Shown: piece after piece, positions 14,738 to 25,239 of the stretch
Numbering within the stretch: the first letter of the stretch is position 1
Layout of the letters: each line of letters opens with the position of its first letter
The notes under the pieces: generated by a model
The model's input: only the letters and a program-made list of their open reading frames with translations
What the model was told of the DNA's origin: nothing
Database searches by the model: none
Source: Chara braunii
Lineage: Eukaryota; Streptophyta; Charophyceae; Charales; Characeae
Reading direction: 5' to 3'
DNA: 29,036 bases
Assembly (NCBI GenBank): GCA_003427395.1
Contig: BFEA01000130.1
Coordinates: 739,164 to 768,199 of the forward strand
Translations under genes and position numbers: made by a program

Positions 14738-15571
14738 TTAGTCTGGATGCCTACCTGATGACATTGTCAACTTAGAACCATATACATCCATCAGTTGCTG
14801 CCATTGTTCACTTGTGAACCTAGTATCTCTGTCACTTACTATAGTCAAGGGATGTCCAAAGTCTTTTAACCAATGGTTAAAGAATTCCCGAATTACCAAT
14901 TCAGTCTTGGCTTCCGAAGGCAAGGCTACAAAGACAGCATACTTAGTGAATTTATCCATTATGACCATTACTTGCGTTTTCCCATTTCTGCTCTTCACCT
15001 TAGTATCCATGAAATCTATAGAGACACAGTCTCCAGGGCCGGTAGGGATAGGCAAAGGCTTAAGTAGCCCGAGAGGCGATTGCGTGTTGTTTTTGTTTCG
15101 TTGGCACACTTGGCAACCCTGCACATACGCGATACAGTCTGCTTTCATTCGAGGCCAGGTGTAGGAACGCAATAAAGTCCCATAGGTCTTTTTCCACCCG
15201 AAATGACCTTCTGTATCATGGCATTCCCCCAAGATCATACTCTTGATCTCTTCATTATTGGGTATACACAACCTATCATGTACATCAGTTCGTTCAAACA
15301 ATAGACCCTGAGTTACTTTATGATCGGGAAACTCTGCTGGCTTTTCTTGCACTAGCTTAATCATGGTTCCATAAACAGGATCAGAAGGATACGCATCTCT
15401 AATTTTTTCTTGTAGATCTGTACCTCCATCTAGATAAGTCACAATAGCACCGAAAAAGTCTGATCTACGACTTAGTGCATCAGCAACAACGTTATACTTA
15501 CCCTTGACTGGCTTCAGCTCAAAGTCAAACATATCAATCTCTGCAGCCCACCTTGTTAACTTAGGTGTCAT
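14738..15571 (-). pseudogene. RNase H end and integrase zinc-binding and core domains
   Basis: The frame begins with the last RNase H motif (VVADALSRR, residues 28-36). It then has an HHCC zinc-binding domain (H118, H123, C153, C156: HX4H and CX2C) and the integrase core with catalytic Asp in SIDFM (186) and SDRDTRF (247). The third catalytic residue lies past a frameshift: TAA at 14738-14740 ends this frame after GRHPD, and GQTEQ continues in another frame. A two-base loss there is the simplest explanation. On the 5' side the frame joins the RNase H frame with only a TAG (15590-15592) between. Confidence 0.9.
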
Positions 15572-15589
15572 TCGAGCTTGCGTTTTGAG

Positions 15590-15895
15590 CTAGCGAAGTG
15601 TTTCATGGTCAGAGTATACTTTAAAATGCCTTCCTAGAAGGTAGTGTCGCCAATGATTGAGAGCCTCACGCAAAGCGTGCAACTCTCGTTCATACGTTGA
15701 AGCGGCTACCTTCTCGTTAGGTAAGCGGCAAGACATAAACTCTACAGGTCTGTACCCATGCCCATCATCTTGTTGGAGTATAGCACCTATACCATATTGA
15801 CTAGCGTCGGTCGTGACCAGAAAAGGTAATGAAGGGTCGGCTACTTTCAGAACCGGATAATTGATCAAACACTTCTTCAGACGCTTGAAAGACAT
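15590..15895 (-). pseudogene. RNase H domain
   Basis: Carries TTDASQYGIGAILQQ (first catalytic Asp), STYERELHAL (catalytic Glu) and YSDHETLR (second Asp), as in Ty3/gypsy RNase H. It is bounded on both sides by single in-frame TAG codons (15911-15913 and 15590-15592); the frame is otherwise continuous from RT through to the integrase. Confidence 0.9.
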
Positions 15896-15910
15896 AGTGC
15901 AGTCTGAATC

Positions 15911-16434
15911 CTACTTCCAAATTACTTCTTTCTTAAGCAATCGGCGAAGGGGAGCAGCTATTATCGTAAAGTGTCTTACGAACTTTCGATAGTAATTGGC
16001 TAACCTAAGGAACGACCGCAACTCAGTCAAGGTGCGGGGGTTCGGCCAATCACTGATTGCTGCTATCTTTGCATCTTCCGGTTTGACCCCATCTCCATCA
16101 ATCACATGTCCTAGGTATAGAACCTGACGCTTAGCCCATTCACACTTCTTTGGGTTTATCTTGAGTTTTGCTTCCCTTAGCTTATTTAGCACAAGTCGAA
16201 GGTGCTCAGCATGTTCTTCTTCATCTTTGCTGAAAATCAAAATATCGTCTAGATAAATCACAACAAATTTATCGAGCCACTCACGCAATAGTTCGTTCAT
16301 TGTTCTTTGGAAAGTGGCAGGGGCATTTGTGAGACCAAAGGGCAGAACTACGAATTCATAATGCCCATACCTCGTCCTGAAGGCAGTCTTATGTTGGTCT
16401 TCTGGCTCGACCTCAATCTGATGGTAGCCGGATT
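15911..16434 (-). pseudogene. Reverse transcriptase, palm and thumb part
   Basis: Contains the catalytic YLDDIL motif (16255-16244) within FVVIYLDDILIFSKDE, the LYLGHVI motif, and TELRSFLRLANYYRKFV. Upstream, between 16434 and 16301, the same frame encodes LKSGYHQIE and FVVLPFGLTNAPATFQ. It ends at TAG 15911-15913, past which the same frame continues into RNase H. Confidence 0.9.
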
Positions 16435-17271
16435 TTAGATCAATCTTTGAGATCCTTGCACGCGATCCAACAAATCGTCTATTCGCGGTAATGGTTTGGC
16501 ATTTTTCACTGTTATGTCATTTAACCTCCTATAATCTATATACATGCGAACGCCGCCGTCCTTTTTAGGCACAAAGAGCACAAGCGCACCATAGGGTGAG
16601 GAGCTAGGTCTTATCCAACCATTTTTCAACAACTCATCAAGTTGGGTTCGCAGTTCATCTAATTCTTTGGGCGACATACGATAGATAGGCCCCTTCGGGG
16701 GCGCGCTCCCTGGAATGATATCAATGCGGTGGCGGATTGGTCTTTCCACCACACCGCTTGGGGCTTCAGCCAGATCAGCGAACTCTTTCAGGATCCTCTC
16801 AATCTTTTGGGACCTGACTTCTTCCTTCGTTTCTCCTTCCTTTACTGGGCGCACATATGCAACAAAGACTTGATCATACAAGTTATGTTTCTTAACATGG
16901 CGAGCGAACGCTGGGGCACTCATACAACAGTGAGCTAGGCTGCTTTCTTTTCCTGATTCATGATAGAGGCGAATCTTTTTCTTACCTCCTTGCGGACTTG
17001 GAAGCCAACATTCATGTTCCCTTAGCATTAGATTCGCATGTGCAGCCTCACCCCAATCCATTCCTAGCAACACATCAAAGGGCAAGTTATCCTCCACCAA
17101 GAAGGTCAGAGAGTGGAGAACGCGTTTCACCTTCCCCTTTGTCTCCAGCCGAAAGTATACCTGTATCCCCTCGACGTATCGATCCATGATGGTTTCTGTA
17201 CTATTAGCTAGCTTACTTACAATGGGCTCATCTAACTTCTTAACTTTAAGCCCAAGACGCAGTTTCTGCAA
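16435..17271 (-). pseudogene. Protease C-terminal half and reverse transcriptase fingers
   Basis: Begins past the protease active site. [14 protein letters not shown] (about residues 61-74) is the second conserved protease motif. The RT N-terminus follows: [18 protein letters not shown], then [16 protein letters not shown], then [14 protein letters not shown]. The frame is lost at VQGSQRLI. Compared with the + strand element at 27205-27220, about 10 nt covering the CKYF codons are missing, which throws off the frame just before the SKID motif. Confidence 0.9.
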
Positions 17272-17282
17272 CCCTCTTTTAC

Positions 17283-17582
17283 TTATATAACTGTGGTAGA
17301 ACCACTGTCTATCATACCTCCTACTCTAACTTGATTTATTTCCATATCTGCAATTATTAACTGTCCTTTCTTTTTTCGCATTTCAGTCCAAGCTTGGCGA
17401 CGAGCGGCCAACTCATCACCCACGCCAGCGAGGGATCCATCTAGAGAGATGCATACGTTTGCCACCTTTGGACAGTGTACTAGATGGGGACTTCCTTCCT
17501 CTTCAGTTTCTGCCATTGGGGTCTTCGAATGGGAGGATTCTGATTTTTCAACATTCGAAGCCCCGGTAGAGGCAACTGGCAC
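17283..17582 (-). pseudogene. Aspartic protease N-terminal half
   Basis: Ends with the retropepsin active site [12 protein letters not shown] (Asp-Ser-Gly), 8 codons before TAA at 17283-17285. The rest of the protease is in another frame starting near 17271. The frame is -1 relative to the CCHC knuckle frame upstream. A -1 shift between gag and pol can be programmed, but I found no canonical slippery heptamer at the overlap. Confidence 0.8.
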
Positions 17583-17584
17583 CT

Positions 17585-18148
17585 CTACTGGCTGTTCCCT
17601 TTTGCCCCCCTATAGTCAGGGCAATAGGGGACAATGTGGTCGGGGTCCCCACATTTAAGGCATTGGTCTGCCTTCTTTCTTTCGGCCCAAACTTTTTCTG
17701 TGATGCCCAACTCCTTCCAAGGCTCTCCTTCAGGTAGGCCTGGATGTGGTGGGTATGGCTTATCCCACTTGTTGTACCATGAGCCTCTTCCTCTACCCCA
17801 GGTGGAGTAAGAACCACGGCCACCGTATGAGGGACCATTTCCCATTCCTCCCACGTAGTGGCTTCCTTCACCACCACCCCTCTGGGTGCCGAATCCTCGT
17901 CCACCACGGCCGCGACCTGTTCCTCGGCCACACCCTCTTCCTTGACGCCCTCCCCCGCGGGCTGCAACAGCCGCGTAACTCCCCTCCTGAGCTACCGATC
18001 TGTCGGGTTCATCGAGACCATAGTCAACCTGATCCCAGGAGATGGTCTCGGCGCCTCCTTCTTCAAAGGTTAGAAGGAGACTGTCTTTCCCAGGTATAGA
18101 CCCTGAGATGGTGCGGTTTTGCCATCTCTTACCCGCTTGCAGATCCTT
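17585..18148 (-). pseudogene. Gag nucleocapsid: Gly/Arg-rich stretch and CCHC zinc knuckle
   Basis: Continues the capsid frame after a single TAG (18149-18151) and stays open to TAG at 17585-17587. It contains a Gly/Arg-rich RNA-binding stretch and the zinc knuckle CLKCGDPDHIVPYC (CX2CX4HX4C). No Met occurs until about 17854, so it is meant to be translated as part of Gag. Confidence 0.85.
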
Positions 18149-18735
18149 CTAGTAATGGCAATAATTTGCTTCAACGAGGAAGCCGGCATGATCTATGGCG
18201 ATCTTGCCGAACTTCTCATATGTCATCCCCTCTTCCTTTGTACGGGGATAGAGTTGTGCTCTTAGAGGATCCGGGAGTGCTCGTGCAAAACTGTTTAAGA
18301 TTTGGGCTGGTGTTAATCCATGATCAGGGCATTGCAATAGTTCATCCATGGTTGCCTTCAATGCAGACGTACTCTTCCATTTCCTATCGGGGAGGCCGAG
18401 GATCAACATTTCTATGCGCCTTGCCAGGTTCTTGTCCTCAAATCTCTCTCTTAGCGCTTTAAGGAAATCCTCAATACGGGTTTGTTGTGAATACTCTACC
18501 ATAGAGCTGCATCCCGCCTCTTTTTGCAGCGAGATGTCGAAGCTCATGGCGTCGCCTCCCATGCACGAGGTTGCCATCAATACTCTGTCCCAGTATGGAA
18601 TTCGCTGTCCATACACATAAGTTTCAATTGCCGCCACCCAGTGCAACACACTCGCTTCTTTCTTTCCATTGTAGGTCCATGGCAGTTTAAGCTTAATCTT
18701 GTTAGTCTGCCCGGGTTCCTGGGAAGGTTGACCCT
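18149..18735 (-). pseudogene. Gag capsid domain
   Basis: The frame includes KLPWTYNGKKEASVLHW upstream of the first Met (18649). It continues through YVYGQRIPYWDRVLMATS, DFLKALRERFEDKN and AQILNSFARALPDPLRAQLY, a Ty3/gypsy-type capsid. It ends at TAG 18149-18151 after YCHY, with the same frame open beyond. It is in a different frame from the N-terminal coiled coil upstream. Confidence 0.8.
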
Positions 18736-18807
18736 TTGAATCCTCAATCTTCTTCTTTCCTTTCTTGTCATCATCGCTGTCGCCAATCTCCTCCGTCGCC
18801 TCCAGCT

Positions 18808-18886
18808 CCCTTTACAATTTTCTCTACGACCTCCGGGGTGAAGACTTTATTAATATGTTCGTCAGGACCCTTTACAATTTTCTCTA
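18808..18886. repeat. 19-bp direct repeats, 60 bp apart, inside gag
   Basis: CCCTTTACAATTTTCTCTA occurs at 18808-18826 and 18868-18886. The 60-bp spacing would itself keep frame; a separate one-base change near 18890 puts the coiled-coil and capsid parts in different frames. Confidence 0.85.
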
Positions 18887-19405
18887 TGTTCGTCCAAAGC
18901 CTGGATGTAAGTTTGCACATGTTGGTCAACGTCCTTTGCTGACTTTTCTACGAAGTTATTCCAGACATTCTCAAATTCAACCCGATGTGTTTCTACACGT
19001 TGCAAGGTCTGCCGCATTAAGTCTATGTCTTGCCTCGTGTTGAGGACGGCCTCCCTGAGGAGTGCAAGCTGTGCTTCAGTTGCAGAGGGGTTTTCCTTTT
19101 GCGCTTCTAGAGCTTTCTGCAATTTATCCCCTTCTGCCTGCAATCTTTTCTTTTCTTCCACCTCTTGCCGTCTAGCGGCCAACAGCCTGCGATTTAGCTC
19201 AGCCCGTTTCTCCTCGAACATCAGGTTTCGTTCAACGGTGTCTTTAATAGTGGCCAACTTGGCGATGAACGTATCCCGTTCTTCATCAGATTCTTTTAAC
19301 GGCTCGCTGGAGTACTAGTACTGGCTACCCCAGTTCAATGGTTCAACAGGAAGGCGGGTCGTGGTACTGCTTCCAGATATGTCTTGGCGACGACGTCTTT
19401 CCAAC

Positions 19406-19436
<31 letters not shown>

Positions 19437-19746
19437 CTTCTTCGATACTTCTCAATTCTTCCTCCAACTCTCTCTCCATCGTTCCCTTCATCTTTTTCCT
19501 TACCTCTTCTTCTTTCTGTTTCTTCTTTGCTTCTCTCTCCTTTTTCTTCTTTGCCAACTTACGATCTATCTCTGCCTGTTCCGCAGGTGTAGGACCAGGC
19601 TTCACTGTTCCAGACCGCATCAGCATGCGGGACGTGTACACACGCCCGAACCCCAGTGGGAACATAAGCCGGAACAGCGGCCCCAACAAGACAGAAAGGG
19701 CCAAGAGGCCCTGGATGGGATAGTCATCCATGATGACTGCCGGCAC
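18862..19746 (-). pseudogene. Gag N-terminal region with acidic run and coiled coil
   Basis: One frame interrupted by TAG at 19315-19317. Part one (19746-19318) starts MPAVIMDDYPIQ, has a hydrophobic stretch (LLALSVLLGPLFRLMF), then a highly charged Lys/Glu region with a poly-Glu run from a (TTC)n tract (about 19408-19442). Part two (19314-18862) is a long heptad-like coiled coil (RRLLAARRQEVEEKKRLQ, then LREAVLNTRQDIDLMRQ). It ends at a stop caused by a frameshift near the 19-bp repeat. The start is uncertain. Confidence 0.6.
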
Positions 19747-20679
19747 AGGAGATCCTCCGCCGGGTCACCAAGGTACTATCCCACTTACAAACTTGGTCTT
19801 GACTTGCGGTAATGGAGTACTTATACCTTTCCTTTTCCCTTTTTTTTTGTTTTAACGGTAGAAGGTGCTGCGTACAATCAACAATAGATCAAACTACAAT
19901 GAACTTGAATATGTCTATTTTTTAGTTTTTTTTTTTATGTGCTGTCTGGCCTCCTGGATCGAATGTTTGGTAATGTGTTCCTGTTGTCTTGCTTTCTCTT
20001 TTTTTTTTGTACTAACTTGGCTGGTTGCTTGGTGCAGATATGGAGTACAGCGCAGATTCAGATGGTTCACTTACCCAACCAGGCAGAGATACTTCGTGTA
20101 CCCTGTTCTTCCTTTCGGGCTTAACAGGCCCGGGAGATACTCAATATCATCCTTATACTGCCTGGTACATGCTATCTGATGTGGCACATTGCCACTTCCC
20201 ACATCGATCCTTGGTTCTTGATGACGATACCCAGCCTGCCTATTAAGAGGGATAGGAGAGAGACCTACTCCTATTCGCAGAATGCTGGACCGCCTACTTT
20301 AGTGAGACCAGTCCCTGACACATCACCCTTGGGTCATCAGACTCTGATGGCTCAGACCTGACAGCTATGACACCCCAGATCCAGACTTCGACTCCTGACC
20401 AGATCAGCAGCAGTCACCTTCAGAGGGTCAGCGAGAGAGAAGGTAGGGGACACACACATGCATGCAGGTTCAGGGAAAAGGAGGTGCTTCTCTCTTCTTG
20501 AAGATACCGCCGATGATGCTCCACGACGCTCCGCACGCTCCAGATAAGTAACTTCGTCACTTCTTCTTCGACCTGCTTCCCCCACTATCAAACCCTTCTT
20601 CTCTTCCTCCCTCCTTCACTCTTCCTCCATCACCACTTCTTCTCGCCGGCCTTGATCAGACCAGCGCTATGAGTGTAGC
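19747..20679 (-). other. 5' leader of the chromovirus
   Basis: About 930 nt between the primer binding site and the first gag Met. I see no convincing gene. It has T-rich runs near 19919-19934 and 20000-20010 on the + strand. A packaging signal would be expected here but cannot be recognised. Confidence 0.5.
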
Positions 20680-20699
20680 GAGCATCTGCTCCGATACCA
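20680..20699 (-). promoter_or_regulatory. Primer binding site, initiator tRNA-Met type
   Basis: The minus strand reads TGGTATCGGAGC from 20699, one base different from the common plant initiator-Met site TGGTATCAGAGC. It begins four bases (ATTT) after the LTR end TGCA at 20704, the expected position for minus-strand priming. Confidence 0.85.
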
Positions 20700-20703
20700 A
20701 AAT

Positions 20704-21853
20704 TGCATGGGTCCTGGGGACCATCTCACGCAGATGTGTACATGTCATGCATCATCTCCACACGCAGTGATCAATAGTCTCAACCATAGACAAAGGTAGA
20801 GAAGAAGAGGACCGAGTTTCACAGCTTATATTATCAGAAATATGATTACAAAGTGTTTCAAAGTTCCCCTGAGTCCAGCGCTCATCAGCGCAACACAAAT
20901 CTCTGTTCAACTCATCAATATGCCTTCGAAGGCATCAGCGCTATCCCTGCAGATTGTCTCCCAGTCATCAATATGGTCATAACTCATCAGCGCCACCTCC
21001 GCAGTTCACAACCAACTCAGGTAAGTGTCTCCTATAGCCAAACCTTGAATGAACACTCTATATCTCAGTCCCTTCCTCTGTCGATGCATACACATTCTCT
21101 ACTCATGAGGATCTACTCTGAATACTACTCATAGCTACATACTAACCCTCTACTACTAATGCTAACGCGCTGGGCAGCTATGGCTGCATCACTTCCAGCG
21201 TACGGGCTTCTTCCTGCATTCAGCCCATCTTCTACCTCCAGTGCTGCTACTACTGACTAACGCACAAGTGCACCAGCACTTCCACGCATTCAAGCCAGTG
21301 GAGATCTGGCGAGGAATGAGGCTGGCAGCTTTCTTTATAGTGCTGGCCACTCCTCGCCGGGTCTGCATTGGCTCAATTCAGCCTGTCCTTTGTCCCAGAC
21401 CCTGCATTGCATGTGTCCCAGTATAGTCCCAATGAGGTTCGACTGCTGCTGGGGCCTCTCGGCCTAGATTTGGACTTCAAAGTCTGGATCTGGACTGACC
21501 CCTTGACTTAGACCAGAACTGGGACTGTGCCTATTGACTTTACTTTCGGACAGGCACAACTCTAAAAGAACAGACACATTCCTTTGCACGAACAGGTACA
21601 CTGTTTGCACGTACAGACACACTCTTACCCGAACAGACATGACATACACATCTCCTGGTGAACAGGTAGGTCTTTTGACAATGCCCTTTGCCTTAGATTT
21701 AGATGTGCTTGTTGATAGAGAACTTGACCTTTGACCTGCTTTCACGTTTCTGAGCCTTGACGAGATACCTTTCCACAATGCTCTACTTTTACAAGGCCCG
21801 TGCTGCTTTACTATTACAAGGCCTGAGGCCTATATTGGGTAAAGGCCCTTTTA
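20704..21853 (-). repeat. 5' LTR of the chromovirus, 1150 bp
   Basis: The inner edge (TGCA on the minus strand at 20704) is set by the primer binding site; the outer edge at 21853 is where similarity to the left LTR stops. The outer terminus reads TAAAAGGGCC instead of the usual TG. The part 20945-21853 is matched by the left LTR; 20704-20944 has no partner because of the gap. Confidence 0.9.
20823..20830 (-). promoter_or_regulatory. Possible LTR TATA box
   Basis: ATATAAGC on the minus strand within TCTGATAATATAAGC, about 120 nt before the LTR end. This would leave a short R-U5. Position and sequence fit, but there is no other support. Confidence 0.35.
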
Positions 21854-23024
21854 AGCGACCACTATCTGCTTTTCTCTTTGTTTGCTTTGGGAAGTGCAAA
21901 TTTCGAGTTGATAACTTGATAGGTATATGATTATATAATTATATTAGTATGTGCGAGGAATGAGCCTCGCGGAGCTCTTATCAGACATACAAGTGTTCTG
22001 GTCTGTGCCCCCCAGCAAGCCTCGTGGCCGCCCTAAGTGAAGGCGGGCCTGAATATCCACTTGAGGCCTGTTCTCAACAATTTTTCCATATGTGGGTACT
22101 CAGACAGTTGCAGCAAGCCAGTGGGTTACAGACCAACGTGAGCCTCCAGGCTCTTTCTAGAAGCAAAGGGCTGCGCTGTACAGTTGAGCCCAGGGCTCAG
22201 GCGGTTGCGCCCTGGGCACACGCTGTTAGAGGCCGACACATCACGGATGGGTTACGGGCCAATGAGCAAGCAGCATTGTCGTCACACATGTGCTGCGAGC
22301 CAATGATAATGCTGCAAACACTTGGTGGCGTGTCTGCATGGACGTGCCTAACTGCACGAGGCCCAGTCCAGTTTCTGAAACTGGGCCTGGGTGCAGACAC
22401 TTGGGGCCCAACTGAAGCTACCGGGCCGCCCACACGCCTGGCCAGGACAGCCAGCAGTGACACACTTTCCAAAAAGGAAAGTGTGAGCCCCTGGGAGGGG
22501 CAGTCTGGCCTTGGCAGGCAATGCGGACACGCTGCTGCGTTGCTGTGCTAGTGTCTGCATGGCGCTGCGGGTTGGGCTCGGACGGGAGAGGGGCGCTGCG
22601 AAGCAGCGGGCGCACAGCAGCCATAGCCGGGCTGCAGGGGCACAATGCGGGTGATGGCAATGGTGATCTTCGGGTAGGAGGTGCATGAGGAGGTGATCAA
22701 AGGGTGATGAGCGGAGGAGAGAGAACTTGCCTGGTGTATGCTGGTGGTCGGCATTGGTGTTGATGTTACATACATTGGTCTTCGACTTCGGTGTGATCCA
22801 GTCGCTTGAACGTAGATAGGCTGAGTAGAGTAGGCTGGGTGCTGAGCGCCAGACAGTAGGAGCGACATTGGATACAGTGTTGATGTGACCCGGAGTGTCG
22901 GCATCGGCACTTGAGTTCTTTGTGTTGCTCTTATATGGATGGAATCTTGGTGCATTGTGCTTTCTGCTTGGTACATGACTATCTGAACTACTTCGTGATG
23001 TTGCTCTCGCTCATATTCCTTGCA
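21854..23024 (+). repeat. Flank and 5' LTR of the second Ty3/gypsy element (start not defined)
   Basis: The 3' edge is set by TGCA at 23021-23024 followed by the primer binding site. No second LTR is in the window, so the 5' edge cannot be found by comparison. An AT-rich stretch (21928-21952) and a dense set of hairpins (21954-22485) lie here. The 175-codon open frame 22024-22551 starts at GTG and is not convincing. Confidence 0.5.
21954..22485. repeat. Cluster of perfect inverted repeats
   Basis: Stems seen: GCGAGG/CCTCGC (about 21954-21971, 6-nt loop); GCCCAGGGC/GCCCTGGGC (22188-22196 with 22209-22217); CCAGTTTC/GAAACTGG (22368-22384, 1-nt centre), nested in GGCCCAG/CTGGGCC; and CACACTTTCC/GGAAAGTGTG (22461-22485, loop AAAAA). 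Confidence 0.8.
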
Positions 23025-24304
23025 ATTTGGTACCAGAGCTGGTTCATGATTGCCGTTACCGGCGCTGGTGACATTGTTACTTGGTGCGCTTACGAAGCTT
23101 CTACGCAGTGAGGATACATTGGCGCTGGCATGTTATGCCACTCCCGGGTAGAGGGGAGGCGGGCAGGAAGGCTGTGGCGACACCGTGGGAGCTGTGGCAA
23201 CAGTGGATGTATGTGGGATGATGAGAGCATGCTGACATGGCATTTTGGATGAGGTGGCACTCCATTGCATTGTGTGTGGTACCGAGGCTATGACCGGTCA
23301 TCGAAATGCATGTCGGCTCAATTGGTGAGAAATATGTGGTTGGGGGCAGCTATCCTCAGGTACGTTGTTCCCTTACCTTATCTTCCCATCTCAATCTCTT
23401 CTTACAGTGAGGAAGTGAGTCCAACTTGAGTGTCCTCTTCTGGTTCAGGAATCGTGAGCGCTCTACCTTGAGAGTCAACATTCTTCCTGGTGGTGCATCT
23501 GGAAGGAGAGGGCGGTGCCTCTGACGGGCCCTGGTTGAAGCACGGGTCATGGTCACCATGCCAACCCGTGGTAGCAGAGCACGCATGCTTTGCTGCTTTG
23601 TCCTTCAAGCTCTTGCTGCACTGTAGAGGGAACGTGGACTGACCAGTCTGCAAGGCGTCTACCAGACCGTCTATAAATTACTTCTGGTGGGATCTGATCT
23701 GAATACTGGCTGTGATCGCCGTCCTGTCTGCGATGTTCAATTAATTCATGAGGACTTTGGGGGCTGTCCTTGAATTGCCTCTTGATCAGCCAGATTGTTG
23801 GATGTAAGGCTCATTGCACGCAAGGATAAGTAACGGGCAGTACTGGTCATAAGCGGGTTCCTGGGCACAGGGGTGGGCCGTTGTGCCCACATCAGACACT
23901 GCTGCTTGATGATGCTGCCAGGATCTTTGAATAAAGAGGTGGAAAGGTCTCAATTGGTGCTCATACACAAGTAAGTTTACTCCCATTTCTGCATACATCT
24001 GTGCAACAGATTTATTTTTATTTTGATTAGTTGAGGTGACAGGCTGCTAACACCTAACAGAGCCTTAGACTAGATTGTAGTAGTCTACCTTAGCCAGTTC
24101 TGCTTCGTTGCTGTTGTGAGAGAACTGATCAAAGTAGGATAGATCATTTGATTAGTTTGTGTAAATGCTGTTGACGCCACGTGATAGGTAGCCTGCTTGA
24201 CTTGCCAAAGATTTATTATTTTGTTTCATTTTACGACTCGGTCAGACACATGTTGTGGTAGGCCCCAGCGAGGGCACTAGTGCATATAGTGATCTGCCTA
24301 GCTG
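23025..24304 (+). other. Leader of the second Ty3/gypsy element
   Basis: About 1.3 kb from the primer binding site to the first gag-like Met. I see no gene. T-rich and A/T-rich stretches occur near 24006-24030 and 24210-24232. Confidence 0.5.
23028..23039 (+). promoter_or_regulatory. Primer binding site of the second element, initiator tRNA-Met type
   Basis: TGGTACCAGAGC, one base from the common TGGTATCAGAGC, starts three bases (ATT) after TGCA. The layout mirrors the chromovirus at 20699-20704 on the other strand. Confidence 0.8.
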
Positions 24305-24592
24305 ATGAGCGGTACAGATAGTGGGGAAGGGACAGCTGATGATCGGAGGCAAACACAGCGGGATACACGTAGACTTCCGGTAGTGTTTCAGGTTCTGCTG
24401 CCAGGGGACGAAAGAAGGTTCTGGCCCGAAGCAATGGCCCGACATCTGCAGACTGCTAGGGAGGCAGCAGCAGCAGCAGCTGCAGAGCGTGCTTTAGCGG
24501 AAGCTGCAGCTCGTGCTGAAGCTATGGCTGCTCGTGCAGCGACCTCTCAAAGTCAGCAGACCTCAAGAACTTTCGTTATGTCCTCAATCTGA
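24305..24592 (+). pseudogene. Gag N-terminal part, Ala-rich
   Basis: Begins MSGTDSGEGTADDRRQ, followed by RLPVVFQVLLPGDERRFWP and an alanine/glutamate-rich helix (from about residue 50). Ends in TGA. The next gag piece is in another frame. Assigned to gag by position only. Confidence 0.45.
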
Positions 24593-24627
24593 TCTAGTGG
24601 GACAGTGCAGGACCCTCCACAAGTCAG

Positions 24628-24963
24628 ATGGAGGGCTCGCAGTTCAGCCAGCCACCTCCACCCACCAGAGAGGAGTTAGAACTCCAGCAAGTAGAGTTAT
24701 TCCGCTTACAGCTAGAGAAGCAACTCAGAGATGCAACCAAAAGACAAGATCAGATGATAAATCGTAAAGCCAGATTGGAGAGCAGAGAGGCAGACAAGGC
24801 TGCATTAGAAGGGATAGATGAATCAACCCTAGATGATACAGGAAAGATCATCCAAGCGAATATTTTGACAGCTGACTGGATGACATCCAATCAACCCTTG
24901 ACTAGATACTTAGGGCCGTGCAGGGAAGGGGTGGGCCATTACCCCCCATACCTAGTGTGCTGA
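24628..24963 (+). pseudogene. Gag middle part, coiled coil
   Basis: Charged helix REELELQQVELFRLQLEKQL, then KARLESREADKAALEG, as in the N-terminal coiled coils of plant Ty3/gypsy Gag. Stops at TGA 24961-24963. Stretches to 25239 are open only in short alternating frames. Confidence 0.55.
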
Positions 24964-25239
24964 GTGTCCGGCAGCAGGCAGCCTTTCCATCGCCAATTCT
25001 TTTACGGACGATGAAAGGCACCGTTCTTCCACAGTTTGGTGTCCCACCAGGTGGTACGTCCGCAACAGTAGCGCAGACTATCGCTTCTTCATCTTCAGGT
25101 CCAACGATGTAGCTTCAGGGCAGCAGATGGTTTAGTCAACGACGGGACCACAACAACCTTGGTATCTGAAAACCCCAATGAAATCCCCAGCTGTCTTCAC
25201 AGTAGACAAGAAGGATGAGGCCCTCGGGCCAAGCGTACA

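Larger units (their letters stand above)
12742..21853 (-). mobile_element. Ty3/gypsy LTR retrotransposon, chromovirus clade (about 9.1 kb)
   Basis: Long direct repeats (12983-13891 and 20945-21853, offset 7962) bound an interior that on the minus strand reads primer binding site, gag, CCHC knuckle, protease, RT, RNase H, integrase and chromodomain. The order PR-RT-RH-IN and the terminal chromodomain place it among chromoviruses. The LTRs differ at only five of 909 compared sites, so it inserted recently. Even so, gag and pol are interrupted by in-frame TAG codons and frameshifts, so this copy is unlikely to be autonomous. The left edge is inferred from LTR length because it falls in the gap. 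Confidence 0.9.

Noticed and set aside
17583-17640. Programmed -1 frameshift site between Gag and protease
   Set aside because: The frame relation is -1, but I found no canonical slippery heptamer in the gag frame; an ordinary indel explains it as well.
22024-22551. 175-codon + frame in the hairpin-rich region
   Set aside because: Starts at GTG, has no family resemblance, lies in a probable LTR and is explained by GC-rich sequence with few stops.
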